From Candidatus Aquiluna sp. XM-24bin5 (lineage in GTDB: Bacteria; Actinomycetota; Actinomycetia; Actinomycetales; Microbacteriaceae), in assembly GCA_003149555.1 (NCBI GenBank), contig QCWE01000001.1, forward strand, positions 124,001 to 188,000: a stretch of 64,000 nt of DNA, given 5' to 3'. The position numbers were made by a program, and so were the translations under genes. Shown here one piece after another: positions 56,179-64,000 of the stretch. The first letter of the stretch is position 1. Each line of letters starts with the position of its first letter. The notes under the pieces are model-generated. The model saw only the letters and a list, made by a program, of their open reading frames with translations, was not told the origin of the DNA and did no database searches.

Positions 56179-57860
56179 TGCAGATCAGCCCGCCTCCCGC
56201 ACTCCAACCAGGAGTCCTCCGGATAGTTCCCCTAGGGGGACTCGGAGAGATTGGGCGGAATATGACCGTCTTCGAACTTGACGAGAAGATTCTGATTGTT
56301 GATTGCGGTGTTCTCTTCCCGGAAGAAACTCAGCCAGGGGTGGATGTAATCCTCCCCGATCTTGGCTATTTAGAAGACAAGCTGGATCGCGTCATCGGTC
56401 TGGTTCTCACGCATGGCCACGAAGACCACATAGGTGGTGTGCCCTACCTGCTGCGCATGCGTCCAGACATTCCAATAATGGGCTCGCAGCTAACTCTGGC
56501 TTTAGTTGAGGGGAAGCTGAAGGAGCACCGAATCAACCCCTTCACTCACACGGTGAAGGAAGGCATGCGGGAACAAGTTGGCCCGTTCAATCTTGAGTTT
56601 TTAGCGGTAAATCACTCAATCCCAGATTCGCTGGCCATAGTGATTCGAAGCGCTGCTGGAAGCGTATTGGCAACCGGTGATTTCAAGATGGACCAGCTGC
56701 CCCTCGATGGAAGGATTACAGATCTCAGGGGATTTGCGAGAGTCGGCGAGGAGGGCCTCGACCTGTTTATGGTCGATAGCACCAATGCCGATGTGCCTGG
56801 GTTTACTCCACTGGAGCGCGAAATTGGGCCAGTGATTGAGTCGGTGATAGCAAAGACCCCGGGCAAGGTTGTGGTGGCATCTTTCGCCTCCCACGTCCAC
56901 AGAGTCCAGCAGGTCATAGATGCTGCGGTTGCTAATGGCCGAAAGGTCGTTTTCGTCGGTCGCAGCATGGTCAAAAACATGGGCATTGCCGCTGACCTTG
57001 GCTACTTGAGGGTTCCCGAGAATTCTGTCGTGGACCTCAACGACAGCGATCGAATTCCTGACAATCAGTTGGTATTCATGTCCACAGGCTCGCAGGGTGA
57101 GCCAATGGCTGTGCTGTCGAGAATCTCAAATAGCGACCACCGCATATCCATTGGTGAGTCAGACACAGTTCTGCTTGCGAGCTCACTGATTCCAGGTAAC
57201 GAGAATGCTGTTTATCGAGTCATAGACGGACTAACCAAGCTTGGAGCAAACGTTGTTCATAAAGGCAACGCCAAGGTTCATGTTTCTGGACACAGCGCAG
57301 CCGGCGAGCTTTTGTACTGCTACAACATCCTCAAGCCACGGAACGTGCTTCCTATACACGGGGAATACCGCCATCTGACTGCAAATGCGAAACTGGCAAT
57401 CCAAACCGGTGTCAATCCTGAGCAGGTTCTAATCGCTGAAGACGGGGCAGTGATTGACCTTCGAGATTCGGTTGCCAGCATCGTCGGGCGAGTGCCCTGC
57501 GACATGCTCTACGTCGACGGCAAGACCGTTGGCAAGATAACTGAGGAAGATCTTCGCGACCGCATGATTCTGGCTGCTGAGGGCTTTATCTCAATTTTTG
57601 CCGTTGTAGACCGCGAGACCGGAAGAGTGGTTGAGGGACCTGAGATCAGGGCCCGCGCCTATGCCGAGGAGGACCACGTCTTTGACGATATCCTCCCCAC
57701 GATCGAAAAGGCTCTTGCGGATGCTGCCAACGACGGTGTGCGAGACAGCTATCAACTGCAGCAGGTTATCCGCCGGACGGTCGGATCCTGGGTGGCGAAA
57801 GCCCATAGGCGCAAGCCAATGATCATTCCAATCGTTGTCTACTCCTCCCGCCCTGCCTAA
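56178..57860 (+). CDS. rnj: Ribonuclease J
   Basis: A 560-residue metallo-beta-lactamase-fold RNase with 5'-3' exo- and endonuclease activity. The metal motif is HGHEDHIGG, followed by the beta-CASP domain ([19 protein letters not shown]) and a C-terminal domain. The GTG start is in the dapA stop. With PNPase it would be central to mRNA decay, including that of leaderless transcripts. Confidence 0.96.
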   Translation: MQISPPPALQPGVLRIVPLGGLGEIGRNMTVFELDEKILIVDCGVLFPEETQPGVDVILPDLGYLEDKLDRVIGLVLTHGHEDHIGGVPYLLRMRPDIPIMGSQLTLALVEGKLKEHRINPFTHTVKEGMREQVGPFNLEFLAVNHSIPDSLAIVIRSAAGSVLATGDFKMDQLPLDGRITDLRGFARVGEEGLDLFMVDSTNADVPGFTPLEREIGPVIESVIAKTPGKVVVASFASHVHRVQQVIDAAVANGRKVVFVGRSMVKNMGIAADLGYLRVPENSVVDLNDSDRIPDNQLVFMSTGSQGEPMAVLSRISNSDHRISIGESDTVLLASSLIPGNENAVYRVIDGLTKLGANVVHKGNAKVHVSGHSAAGELLYCYNILKPRNVLPIHGEYRHLTANAKLAIQTGVNPEQVLIAEDGAVIDLRDSVASIVGRVPCDMLYVDGKTVGKITEEDLRDRMILAAEGFISIFAVVDRETGRVVEGPEIRARAYAEEDHVFDDILPTIEKALADAANDGVRDSYQLQQVIRRTVGSWVAKAHRRKPMIIPIVVYSSRPA

Positions 57861-57883
57861 CGTGTAAAAGGCCGGGTGCTTGC

Positions 57884-57889
57884 TACCTT
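57884..57889 (+). promoter_or_regulatory. -10 box TACCTT, leaderless ftsK
   Basis: TACCTT preceded by TGC (extended -10) lies six bases before the ATG at 57896. Confidence 0.52.
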
Positions 57890-57895
57890 TTTTCC

Positions 57896-60403
57896 ATGGC
57901 TGCAAAGACCCCTCCACCAAGACGGCCGGGTGGAAAGAAACCATCGCGCCCGGCTTCGTCAAAGTCTGTGCAGCCCAAAGACAAGAAATCTTCCAAGACC
58001 GAGCTCTGGCCTATGTTTACCAAAGGCTACATGGCACTAGCTCACGGTCTTGGTGGGGTAGTAAGAGCCTTTAGCACCGAGCGGTTAGCTGAGAACGATC
58101 GTCGAGATGGAGCACCTTTCTTCCTGTTTTTGCTGAGCATCCTGGGGGCAGCATTCGCTTGGTTTTTGATAGGCGAGACCTGGGCGACTCTGATTCACCA
58201 GTACACCTTCGGAATGCTTTTTGGGCTGGTGAGTTTTTCGCTCCCGGTTATCTTCTTTGGCTACTCACTGTTTCTTTTCAGGCACCCGGCCTCAATTCGA
58301 GATGGTTCCCGATTTGCGCTTGGCTTCTGGCTCTTCCTGTCAGTTATTTCTGGCTTTTTTCACGTCTTCCTTGGGAGCCCGTCACCGCAGGATGGGGTGC
58401 CGCTCCTCGCAGAGGCGGGTGGGCTATTCGGCTGGCTAGTTGGCGGACCACTGCTCACCTTGCTGAGCATCTGGGGTGCCGTGCCGGCGCTAGTGGTTTT
58501 GGCTGCGTCCTCTGTTTTGATAATGACCGGCACTCCTCCGAACCGGATCAAAGAGCGCCTCGGGGAGCTTTACCGGTTCTTGTTCAATGCCTCAGCTCCA
58601 GAGGTATCAAGCGATGCTTTTGATGGCAAAAAGTCAAAGTGGTGGCAGTCTTCCAAAGAGCAAGAAGAGGCGTTTGAGACTCCGGTCGTAGACATTCCAG
58701 AGTTTGTAGAGAGCGACCTTGAATCCGTTGAAGAGCTACCCGATGCAGAGATTGCTCCTGAGCCGGAGGTAGACCTGGAGTTCCTCAATGGTGAGGAGGG
58801 TCTCACCGAGCCGATCGACATACCTCCTCCGAAGTCGAAAAAGCCTTACGTATTGCCTGCAATCTCGGTTCTAGCAGCTGGCACTCCAGCCAAGGCCAAG
58901 AGTGAGGTCAACAGTCAGGTCGCTGCGGCGATTGACGCAGTCTTCAAGGAGTTTGATGTTCAGGCAAAGGTTTCGGGCTTCCAACGCGGACCAACTGTTA
59001 CTAGGTATGAGGTAGAGCTCGCACCTGGCGTGAAGGTCGAAGCGGTAACTCGCCTGACAAACAACATCTCCTATGCCGTTGCTTCGAATGAGGTGCGAAT
59101 CCTGGCTCCGATCCCTGGAAAAAGCGCCATCGGCATTGAGATACCCAACTCCGATCGTGAAACTGTTTCACTGGGCGATGTTCTGAGAAGCAAAAACGCC
59201 AATTCCAGTACCCATCCGCTCACCATTGGGGTAGGTAAGGACGTTGAGGGCGGCTACCTGGTTGCAAACCTTGCCAAGATGCCTCACCTTCTGGTTGCCG
59301 GTGCAACTGGCGCTGGTAAGTCAAGCTTTGTGAATTCGATGATCACATCGATTTTGATGCGAGCTACCCCGGCCGAGGTCCGCATGGTGCTTGTGGATCC
59401 AAAGCGAGTGGAGCTAAGTGCCTATCAGGGAGTTCCACACCTCGTCACGCCGATTATCACCAACCCCAAGAAAGCTGCCGAGGCTCTGCAGTGGGTAGTC
59501 AAAGAGATGGACTCTCGCTATGACGACCTCGCATCATTTGGCTTCAAGCACATTGATGACTTCAACCGTGCTGTAGTCGCTGGGGAGATATCGGTACCTG
59601 AGAACTCGCAGCGCGAGTTGCAGCCGTACCCCTACCTGCTGGTGGTCGTAGACGAGCTTGCGGATTTGATGATTGTTGCCCCACGCGATGTCGAGGATGC
59701 GATCGTGAGGATCACCCAGCTGGCAAGGGCAAGCGGTATCCACCTGGTGCTTGCTACACAGCGCCCATCAGTTGATGTTGTCACCGGACTAATCAAGGCA
59801 AACGTCCCCTCAAGATTGGCCTTCAGCGTCTCGTCCGTCACTGACTCACGCGTGATACTCGACCAGCCGGGAGCCGAGAAGCTCGTCGGTCAGGGCGATG
59901 CGCTCTTTGCGCCCATGGGTTCAAACAAGCCAATTCGCGTGCAGGGAGCATGGGTTTCAGAGGCGGAGATGTCGAAGGTCGTCTCTCATGTCAAGCAGCA
60001 GATGGACCCGGAGTATCGCTCAGATGTGACTGCCACCGCTCAGGCCAGGATCATCGACAGCGATATCGGGGATGACCTTGAGCTGCTGCTTGCCGCTTGC
60101 GATCTGGTTGTTAATTCGCAGTTTGGCTCCACCTCGATGCTCCAGCGCAAGCTCAGGGTCGGCTTTGCCAAGGCTGGACGCCTTATGGACCTTCTCGAGT
60201 CAAGGGCTGTAGTGGGCCCCTCAGAAGGATCCAAGGCTAGAGAGGTGCTCGTGAAGCCCGAAGACCTCGCTGCCACTCTTGCTCGAATCTCGGGTCAAAC
60301 CACGGCAAGCGTGGAAGGTGATGTTGCGCCGACCAACTCAACAGGGGAGGATAGCGACGATGAAGATGCGTGGCAGCTCACCGGCAGAAGAGATGACTTC
60401 TAA
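57896..60403 (+). CDS. ftsK: DNA translocase FtsK
   Basis: An 835-residue septal DNA pump. A basic Pro/Lys-rich N-terminus is followed by four transmembrane segments (about residues 75-210), an acidic linker (to ~residue 310), and the motor: Walker A GATGAGKS (469-476), Walker [13 protein letters not shown], and the C-terminal gamma winged-helix (ARIIDSD to [12 protein letters not shown]) that reads orienting sequences and activates XerCD. Its 3' end overlaps pgsA. Confidence 0.95.
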   Translation: MAAKTPPPRRPGGKKPSRPASSKSVQPKDKKSSKTELWPMFTKGYMALAHGLGGVVRAFSTERLAENDRRDGAPFFLFLLSILGAAFAWFLIGETWATLIHQYTFGMLFGLVSFSLPVIFFGYSLFLFRHPASIRDGSRFALGFWLFLSVISGFFHVFLGSPSPQDGVPLLAEAGGLFGWLVGGPLLTLLSIWGAVPALVVLAASSVLIMTGTPPNRIKERLGELYRFLFNASAPEVSSDAFDGKKSKWWQSSKEQEEAFETPVVDIPEFVESDLESVEELPDAEIAPEPEVDLEFLNGEEGLTEPIDIPPPKSKKPYVLPAISVLAAGTPAKAKSEVNSQVAAAIDAVFKEFDVQAKVSGFQRGPTVTRYEVELAPGVKVEAVTRLTNNISYAVASNEVRILAPIPGKSAIGIEIPNSDRETVSLGDVLRSKNANSSTHPLTIGVGKDVEGGYLVANLAKMPHLLVAGATGAGKSSFVNSMITSILMRATPAEVRMVLVDPKRVELSAYQGVPHLVTPIITNPKKAAEALQWVVKEMDSRYDDLASFGFKHIDDFNRAVVAGEISVPENSQRELQPYPYLLVVVDELADLMIVAPRDVEDAIVRITQLARASGIHLVLATQRPSVDVVTGLIKANVPSRLAFSVSSVTDSRVILDQPGAEKLVGQGDALFAPMGSNKPIRVQGAWVSEAEMSKVVSHVKQQMDPEYRSDVTATAQARIIDSDIGDDLELLLAACDLVVNSQFGSTSMLQRKLRVGFAKAGRLMDLLESRAVVGPSEGSKAREVLVKPEDLAATLARISGQTTASVEGDVAPTNSTGEDSDDEDAWQLTGRRDDF

Positions 60404-60941
60404 GGGCTTTTTCTACCGCCAGACTCCAAACCTGATCACCGGTGGCCGCATTGCGCTTGTTCCCGTTGTGCTTTGGATGCTGATTGAGTTCTGGGACAAC
60501 CCTTGGGGCAGGTTCTTTGCCATGCTCCTGCTGATTGCCGCCGCCTCTACGGACGGCCTGGATGGGTCAATCGCGCGGAAGCGAAACCTAGTTACCAACC
60601 TTGGCAAGATTCTCGATCCGATCGCGGACAAGGCTCTACTCTCGGGATCGCTACTGGTCCTCTCGTTCCTAGGCGCTGTTCCTTGGGCAGCAACTCTGAT
60701 CATTCTCGGCCGCGAGCTTGGGATAACGCTTTATCGACTTGTCGTGATTCGAAAGCATGTCATTGGAGCCTCCGGCTGGGGCAAGTTCAAGACAGTCATG
60801 CAGATAGTTGCTATTTGTATGGTGATTGCCCCATTTGGGTTCTTGGGCCCTTGGTTTGATTGGCTGACTCAGATCGTTTTGTGGTTCACGGTGGCGCTCA
60901 CTGTTTACACGGGCGTCCAATACCTGGTCCCGAAGAAATGA
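60360..60941 (+). CDS. pgsA: CDP-diacylglycerol-glycerol-3-phosphate phosphatidyltransferase
   Basis: A 193-residue polytopic enzyme making phosphatidylglycerol phosphate. The CDP-alcohol phosphotransferase motif starts at Asp65 ([10 protein letters not shown]) and includes [10 protein letters not shown]. The start at 60360 follows GGGGAGG by nine bases and overlaps ftsK by 44 bp; ATG 60393 would be shorter but lacks a ribosome site. The ATGA overlap couples it to the next gene. Confidence 0.93.
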   Translation: MKMRGSSPAEEMTSKGFFYRQTPNLITGGRIALVPVVLWMLIEFWDNPWGRFFAMLLLIAAASTDGLDGSIARKRNLVTNLGKILDPIADKALLSGSLLVLSFLGAVPWAATLIILGRELGITLYRLVVIRKHVIGASGWGKFKTVMQIVAICMVIAPFGFLGPWFDWLTQIVLWFTVALTVYTGVQYLVPKK

Positions 60942-61417
60942 TTATTGCCTCGGCATTGGCCAAAGATCTCCACATCGCAACGGCTGAATCCCTGACGGGC
61001 GGTGGAGTAAGCGCAAAGCTTGCCCAGACCCCAGGGGCATCAAAGGTTCTGCTGGGAGGGATAACTGCATACCAGGATGAGATTAAGTCGCAAGTAGTGG
61101 GCGCGTCCGCGCAGCTAATCGCTCAACAGAGCGCTGTGGATGCGGAGGTCTGCGCTCAGCTCGCCGGAGGCGTCCGCTCCAAGTTTGCAGTCGCCATGGG
61201 GTTGGATGAATCTCGCGTGATAGGCATCGCGACAACCGGTGTTGCCGGCCCTGAGGCAGTTCAAGGAAAGCGAGTTGGCGAGGTATTCATCGGGATTGCC
61301 TCAAGTTCGGGCGTAAAGGTTTTTGGGGAGAACTTTGAAGGAGATCGGTTGGCAATAATCGAAGCGACGATTGCTCGCTGCGAAGAGGTCCTGATGGAAG
61401 AAATTGAGCTTCTTTGA
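60938..61417 (+). CDS. pncC: Nicotinamide-nucleotide amidohydrolase (CinA C-terminal domain)
   Basis: A 159-residue stand-alone CinA C-terminal domain, which deamidates NMN to NaMN in pyridine salvage. The TAESLTGGGVSAKLAQTPGASKVLLGG pattern and TTGVAGP motif are conserved. The start is ATG 60938 in the ATGA overlap with pgsA; the longer frame reads into pgsA out of register. The pgsA-cinA-clgR-recA order is typical of actinobacteria. Confidence 0.92.
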   Translation: MIIASALAKDLHIATAESLTGGGVSAKLAQTPGASKVLLGGITAYQDEIKSQVVGASAQLIAQQSAVDAEVCAQLAGGVRSKFAVAMGLDESRVIGIATTGVAGPEAVQGKRVGEVFIGIASSSGVKVFGENFEGDRLAIIEATIARCEEVLMEEIELL

Positions 61418-61498
61418 GGTTTAGCCTCAGGAAATACTCAGTAACCGGAATTACTCTTTGTCACATCCAGAGGGTAAGTTAGAGGGCCAGGAGGAAAC

Positions 61499-61813
61499 TT
61501 GGTACTACTAAGGCAAGAAATCGGTGACGTGCTTCGCACTCACCGTCAAGAGCGCGGTCAGACTCTGAGGCAGGTTGCATCAAAGGCCTCGGTGGCCTTG
61601 GGCTACCTATCCGAGGTTGAGCGTGGTCAAAAGGAGGTCTCCTCCGAAATCCTTGCATCGGTTGCCGAGGCCCTTGAGGTTCCGCTGTCGGTTGTCATGC
61701 GCGACGTTTCTGAGCGCCTAGCTGCGGTCGAAGGCATCTACTTTGATGACACCTTCATCCCAGACACCGTGCCAGACGACTTCGTCACCGAGGCTGAGCT
61801 CTACTCTCACTAG
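61499..61813 (+). CDS. clgR: Helix-turn-helix regulator, ClgR type
   Basis: A 104-residue XRE-type regulator with the helix-turn-helix in GQTLRQVASKASVALGYLSEVERGQ. Size, position between cinA and DUF3046/recA, and the C-terminal acidic tail match ClgR, which activates clp protease genes in actinobacteria. TTG start with AGGAGG four bases upstream. Confidence 0.85.
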   Translation: MVLLRQEIGDVLRTHRQERGQTLRQVASKASVALGYLSEVERGQKEVSSEILASVAEALEVPLSVVMRDVSERLAAVEGIYFDDTFIPDTVPDDFVTEAELYSH

Positions 61814-62040
61814 TGACTCTAAGTCGCTTTCACGAATTACTCCTCGAAGAGTTTGGCGAGCAGTTTTCTCAGGTCATCTTTAGAGACACAAGATTGCTCA
61901 AATTTGAGGATAAGACTCCAGCCGAGCTCTTAGCCGCAGGGCTTTCTCCGAAAGAAATCTGGTTTGCAATCTGCGATCAGCTAGCCGTTCCCAGTGAGCG
62001 CTGGCATGGCAAAACTAAGACAATCAGACACGCCGAATAA
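61813..62040 (+). CDS. DUF3046 family protein
   Basis: A 75-residue actinobacterial DUF3046 protein, recognised from LSRFHELLLEEFGEQFSQ and the C-terminal PSERWHGKT motif. Function unknown. The GTG start lies in the clgR stop codon; the gene sits between clgR and recA in most actinobacteria. Confidence 0.87.
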   Translation: MTLSRFHELLLEEFGEQFSQVIFRDTRLLKFEDKTPAELLAAGLSPKEIWFAICDQLAVPSERWHGKTKTIRHAE

Positions 62041-62046
62041 AGTTAT

Positions 62047-62062
62047 TCGAAATTTTGTTCGA
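62047..62062 (+). promoter_or_regulatory. LexA/SOS box upstream of recA
   Basis: TCGAAATTTTGTTCGA matches the actinobacterial and Bacillus-type LexA operator TCGAACnnnnGTTCGA at all but one defined position. It lies 124 bp before the recA start and just upstream of a possible -10 (TAGAGT, 62068-62073). Confidence 0.85.
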
Positions 62063-62185
62063 ACGCTTAGAGTTTCATCATCTCAACTAAATAGCTAGTT
62101 ATCCACAGCGTGTCGGATGACAGCAAAGATGTCTGAGTCAGGGTCTAGCTTTCACTTAGCTAACCCAGAGAGAGAAGAGGATCGC

Positions 62186-63274
62186 ATGCCATCAGCAGCA
62201 GACCGCGAAAAGGCACTTGAGACGGCGCTTGCACAAATTGACCGTCAGTTCGGAAAAGGTTCGGTCATGCGACTGGGCTCAGAGGAGCGTGCTCCCGTCG
62301 AGTCAATCCCAACTGGAGCCATCGCACTGGATGTGGCTCTTGGCATTGGTGGCATGCCGCGTGGCAGGATCGTTGAGGTCTATGGTCCAGAGTCCTCCGG
62401 TAAGACGACCATCGCGCTACACGCAATTGCGAGCGCGCAGGCGAGGGGAGGCGTCGCTGCGTTCGTGGACGCTGAGCATGCGCTTGACCCCGAGTACGCA
62501 AAGAAGCTCGGAGTCAACATAGACGAGCTGCTGGTGAGCCAGCCAGACACCGGAGAGCAGGCGCTAGAGATTGCGGACATGCTGATTCGTTCCGGTTCAG
62601 TAGATGTGATTGTCATCGACTCAGTTGCTGCGCTGGTGCCGCGTGCTGAGATCGAGGGCGAGATGGGTGACACCCACGTAGGCCTTCAGGCAAGACTCAT
62701 GTCACAGGCCCTGAGGAAGCTCACTGGTGCACTGAGCAACACCGGAACCACAGCAATTTTCATCAACCAGCTTCGTGAGAAGGTCGGTGTCTTCTTTGGC
62801 TCTCCTGAAACCACTTCCGGTGGTAAGGCACTCAAGTTCTATGCATCGGTTCGTTTGGACATTCGCAGGATTGAGACGTTGAAAGACGGCCAGGATTCAG
62901 TTGGAAACCGAGTTCGCGTCAAGGTCGTGAAGAACAAGCTGGCAGCTCCGTTTAGGCAGGCAGAGTTCGACATTCTCTTTGGCGAGGGCATCTCGAGAGA
63001 GGGCGGTCTAATCGACTTTGGAGTCGAGCAGGACATCGTCAAGAAGTCAGGTGCCTGGTACACCTACGAGGGTGAGCAGCTTGGTCAGGGTAAGGAGAAC
63101 TCCAGGCGCTACCTCAAAGAGAACCCAGAGCTTGCCAATGAGATTGAGCAGAAAATCAAGGCCAAGCTCGGTATTGGGGTTCCAAGAGCAGTTGCGGATC
63201 TCCCGGCCGAGGATGCATCAATGGAGAAGACCGAGGAAGCTGAGGCGGTCGCCAAGGCCGCCAATGACTCTTGA
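62186..63274 (+). CDS. recA: Recombinase RecA
   Basis: A 362-residue ATP-dependent strand-exchange protein and SOS co-protease. Walker A is GPESSGKT (67-74), and the [15 protein letters not shown] and [17 protein letters not shown] segments are conserved. The start is ATG 62186 ([15 protein letters not shown]), preceded by AGAAGAGG; the frame extends 23 codons further but that part is not RecA-like. It overlaps recX by 11 bp. Confidence 0.97.
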   Translation: MPSAADREKALETALAQIDRQFGKGSVMRLGSEERAPVESIPTGAIALDVALGIGGMPRGRIVEVYGPESSGKTTIALHAIASAQARGGVAAFVDAEHALDPEYAKKLGVNIDELLVSQPDTGEQALEIADMLIRSGSVDVIVIDSVAALVPRAEIEGEMGDTHVGLQARLMSQALRKLTGALSNTGTTAIFINQLREKVGVFFGSPETTSGGKALKFYASVRLDIRRIETLKDGQDSVGNRVRVKVVKNKLAAPFRQAEFDILFGEGISREGGLIDFGVEQDIVKKSGAWYTYEGEQLGQGKENSRRYLKENPELANEIEQKIKAKLGIGVPRAVADLPAEDASMEKTEEAEAVAKAANDS

Positions 63275-63752
63275 GCAAAGGGAACTAGACAAGCTCGACA
63301 AAAGAGCTCGGAATGTCCTGCTATATCAACTGGGTAGGTCGATGAAGACTCGGTATCAACTTGAGCAGATAATGCACAAGCGAGAGATACCACAGGAAGT
63401 CTTCGAACCAATTCTTGATCGGTTCACCGAGGCGCAGCTAATCGATGATGCTGCCTACGCACAGGCCTATGTGGCGAGCAGGTTCCACCAGCGTGGGAAG
63501 TCGATTGCTGCAATTCGCCGAGAGCTCAGGCAAAAAGGTGTTGCGGACGAGCACATCGAGGTCGCAACCGCCGACATCGACCTAGAGCAGGAGCTGGAGG
63601 TTGCAATCCAGCTTGCAATCTCTAGATCTCGACGGCTTGCCGGCCTGGATGACCAGACCAGGCAACGGAGGCTGTCGGGTTACCTTCAAAGACGGGGTTT
63701 CTCAGGGCCGGTTCTTACTCGAGCCCTGCGCGAGGCGGAGGCCCAAGGGTAA
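63264..63752 (+). CDS. recX: RecA regulator RecX
   Basis: A 162-residue three-helix-repeat protein that binds RecA filaments. The opening ([29 protein letters not shown]) and the [20 protein letters not shown] segment are typical. The start is ATG 63264 within the 3' end of recA; the longer frame runs through recA out of register. The last ~20 residues are basic ([18 protein letters not shown]). Confidence 0.92.
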   Translation: MTLEQRELDKLDKRARNVLLYQLGRSMKTRYQLEQIMHKREIPQEVFEPILDRFTEAQLIDDAAYAQAYVASRFHQRGKSIAAIRRELRQKGVADEHIEVATADIDLEQELEVAIQLAISRSRRLAGLDDQTRQRRLSGYLQRRGFSGPVLTRALREAEAQG

Positions 63753-63764
63753 TATCCCTAAGCG

Positions 63765-64000
63765 ATGCCGCTTTCTTATGAAGTCCGCACCTACGGGTGC
63801 CAGATGAACGTTCACGATTCCGAACGTATCTCTGGGCTGCTCGAATCCGCAGGCTACTCCAAAGCGAATGGCGCAGAGGCCGACCTTGTGGTTTTCAACA
63901 CCTGCGCTGTAAGGGAGAACGCAGACAACAAGCTCTACGGCAACTTGGGGATGATGCTCTCTCGCAAGGAGAAAGACCCCAACTTCCAGATTGCAGTCGG
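63765..64000 (+). CDS. miaB: tRNA-2-methylthio-N6-isopentenyladenosine synthase MiaB, N-terminal part
   Basis: The gene runs off the right edge. The visible ~79 residues are the UPF0004 domain of MiaB with two of its cluster cysteines, in YGCQMN and [14 protein letters not shown]. The radical-SAM part is outside the window. MiaB adds a methylthio group to i6A37 of tRNAs. ATG 63765 follows the recX stop by 12 bases; TAATAT (63750-63755) could be its -10, nine bases before the start. Confidence 0.93.
   Translation, partial: MPLSYEVRTYGCQMNVHDSERISGLLESAGYSKANGAEADLVVFNTCAVRENADNKLYGNLGMMLSRKEKDPNFQIAV

Overview
The window is ordinary chromosomal DNA of a streamlined actinobacterium, most likely a small-genome member of the Microbacteriaceae (a freshwater 'Luna'-type relative such as Rhodoluna or Aquiluna is my guess). 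The reasons are the moderate GC content, frequent GTG and TTG starts, many 1-4 nt gene overlaps, a ThyX-type thymidylate synthase, an 88-residue ATP synthase epsilon subunit, a Rho factor with a long charged N-terminal extension, and actinobacterial marker genes (DUF3046, a ClgR-like regulator, ECF sigma factor with membrane partner). No rRNA, insertion sequence, prophage, integron or CRISPR array is visible. The only tRNA is tRNA-Arg(CCG) near the left end.

Layout. 1-2.1 kb: end of rdgB, tRNA-Arg, and a GH13 alpha-glucosidase. 2.1-14.3 kb: one long forward run, argS-lysA-hom-thrC-thrB (lysine and threonine synthesis), then rho-prfA-prmC-tsaC-wecA-like-atpI-like. 14.4-21.1 kb: the complete F1Fo ATP synthase operon atpBEFHAGDC, followed by yaaA. 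21.9-24.8 kb, reverse strand: ogt and tag DNA-repair genes, an ECF sigma factor and its presumed membrane-anchored anti-sigma factor. 24.9-35.4 kb: a polyamine island with an Lrp regulator, three class-III aminotransferases, an aldehyde dehydrogenase, a potDABC uptake system and an unlisted 28-codon ORF translationally coupled to potD. 35.5-47.6 kb: dxr-rseP-ispG-proS-nusA-infB-rbfA-truB, two tiny membrane proteins and ribF. 47.6-54.4 kb: a DUF805 protein, rpsO, pnp, an M16 peptidase, dapB, a TPR-like membrane protein and a reverse thioredoxin/DUF4395 pair. 54.4-64 kb: thyX-dapA-rnj-ftsK-pgsA-pncC-clgR-DUF3046-recA-recX and the start of miaB.

How the genes work together. lysA, dapA and dapB belong to the lysine/diaminopimelate branch and hom, thrB and thrC to the threonine branch of the aspartate family. 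dxr and ispG are two MEP isoprenoid steps. The island at 25-35 kb would import putrescine or spermidine and convert putrescine through 4-aminobutanal and GABA to succinate semialdehyde. recA-recX carries an actinobacterial SOS box.

The most notable non-coding pattern is a recurring -10-like hexamer (TAnnnT, or GATACT once) exactly 6 or 7 nt before the start codon of at least 13 transcription-unit-leading genes, implying widespread leaderless mRNAs. By contrast, infB, pnp and rpsO have structured leaders. rimP and ylxR are absent from their usual places around nusA. I did not find a clearly new defence or mobile system. The best leads are the 28-codon ORF, the odd aminotransferase beside gabT, the structured infB leader, and the sigma/anti-sigma pair.
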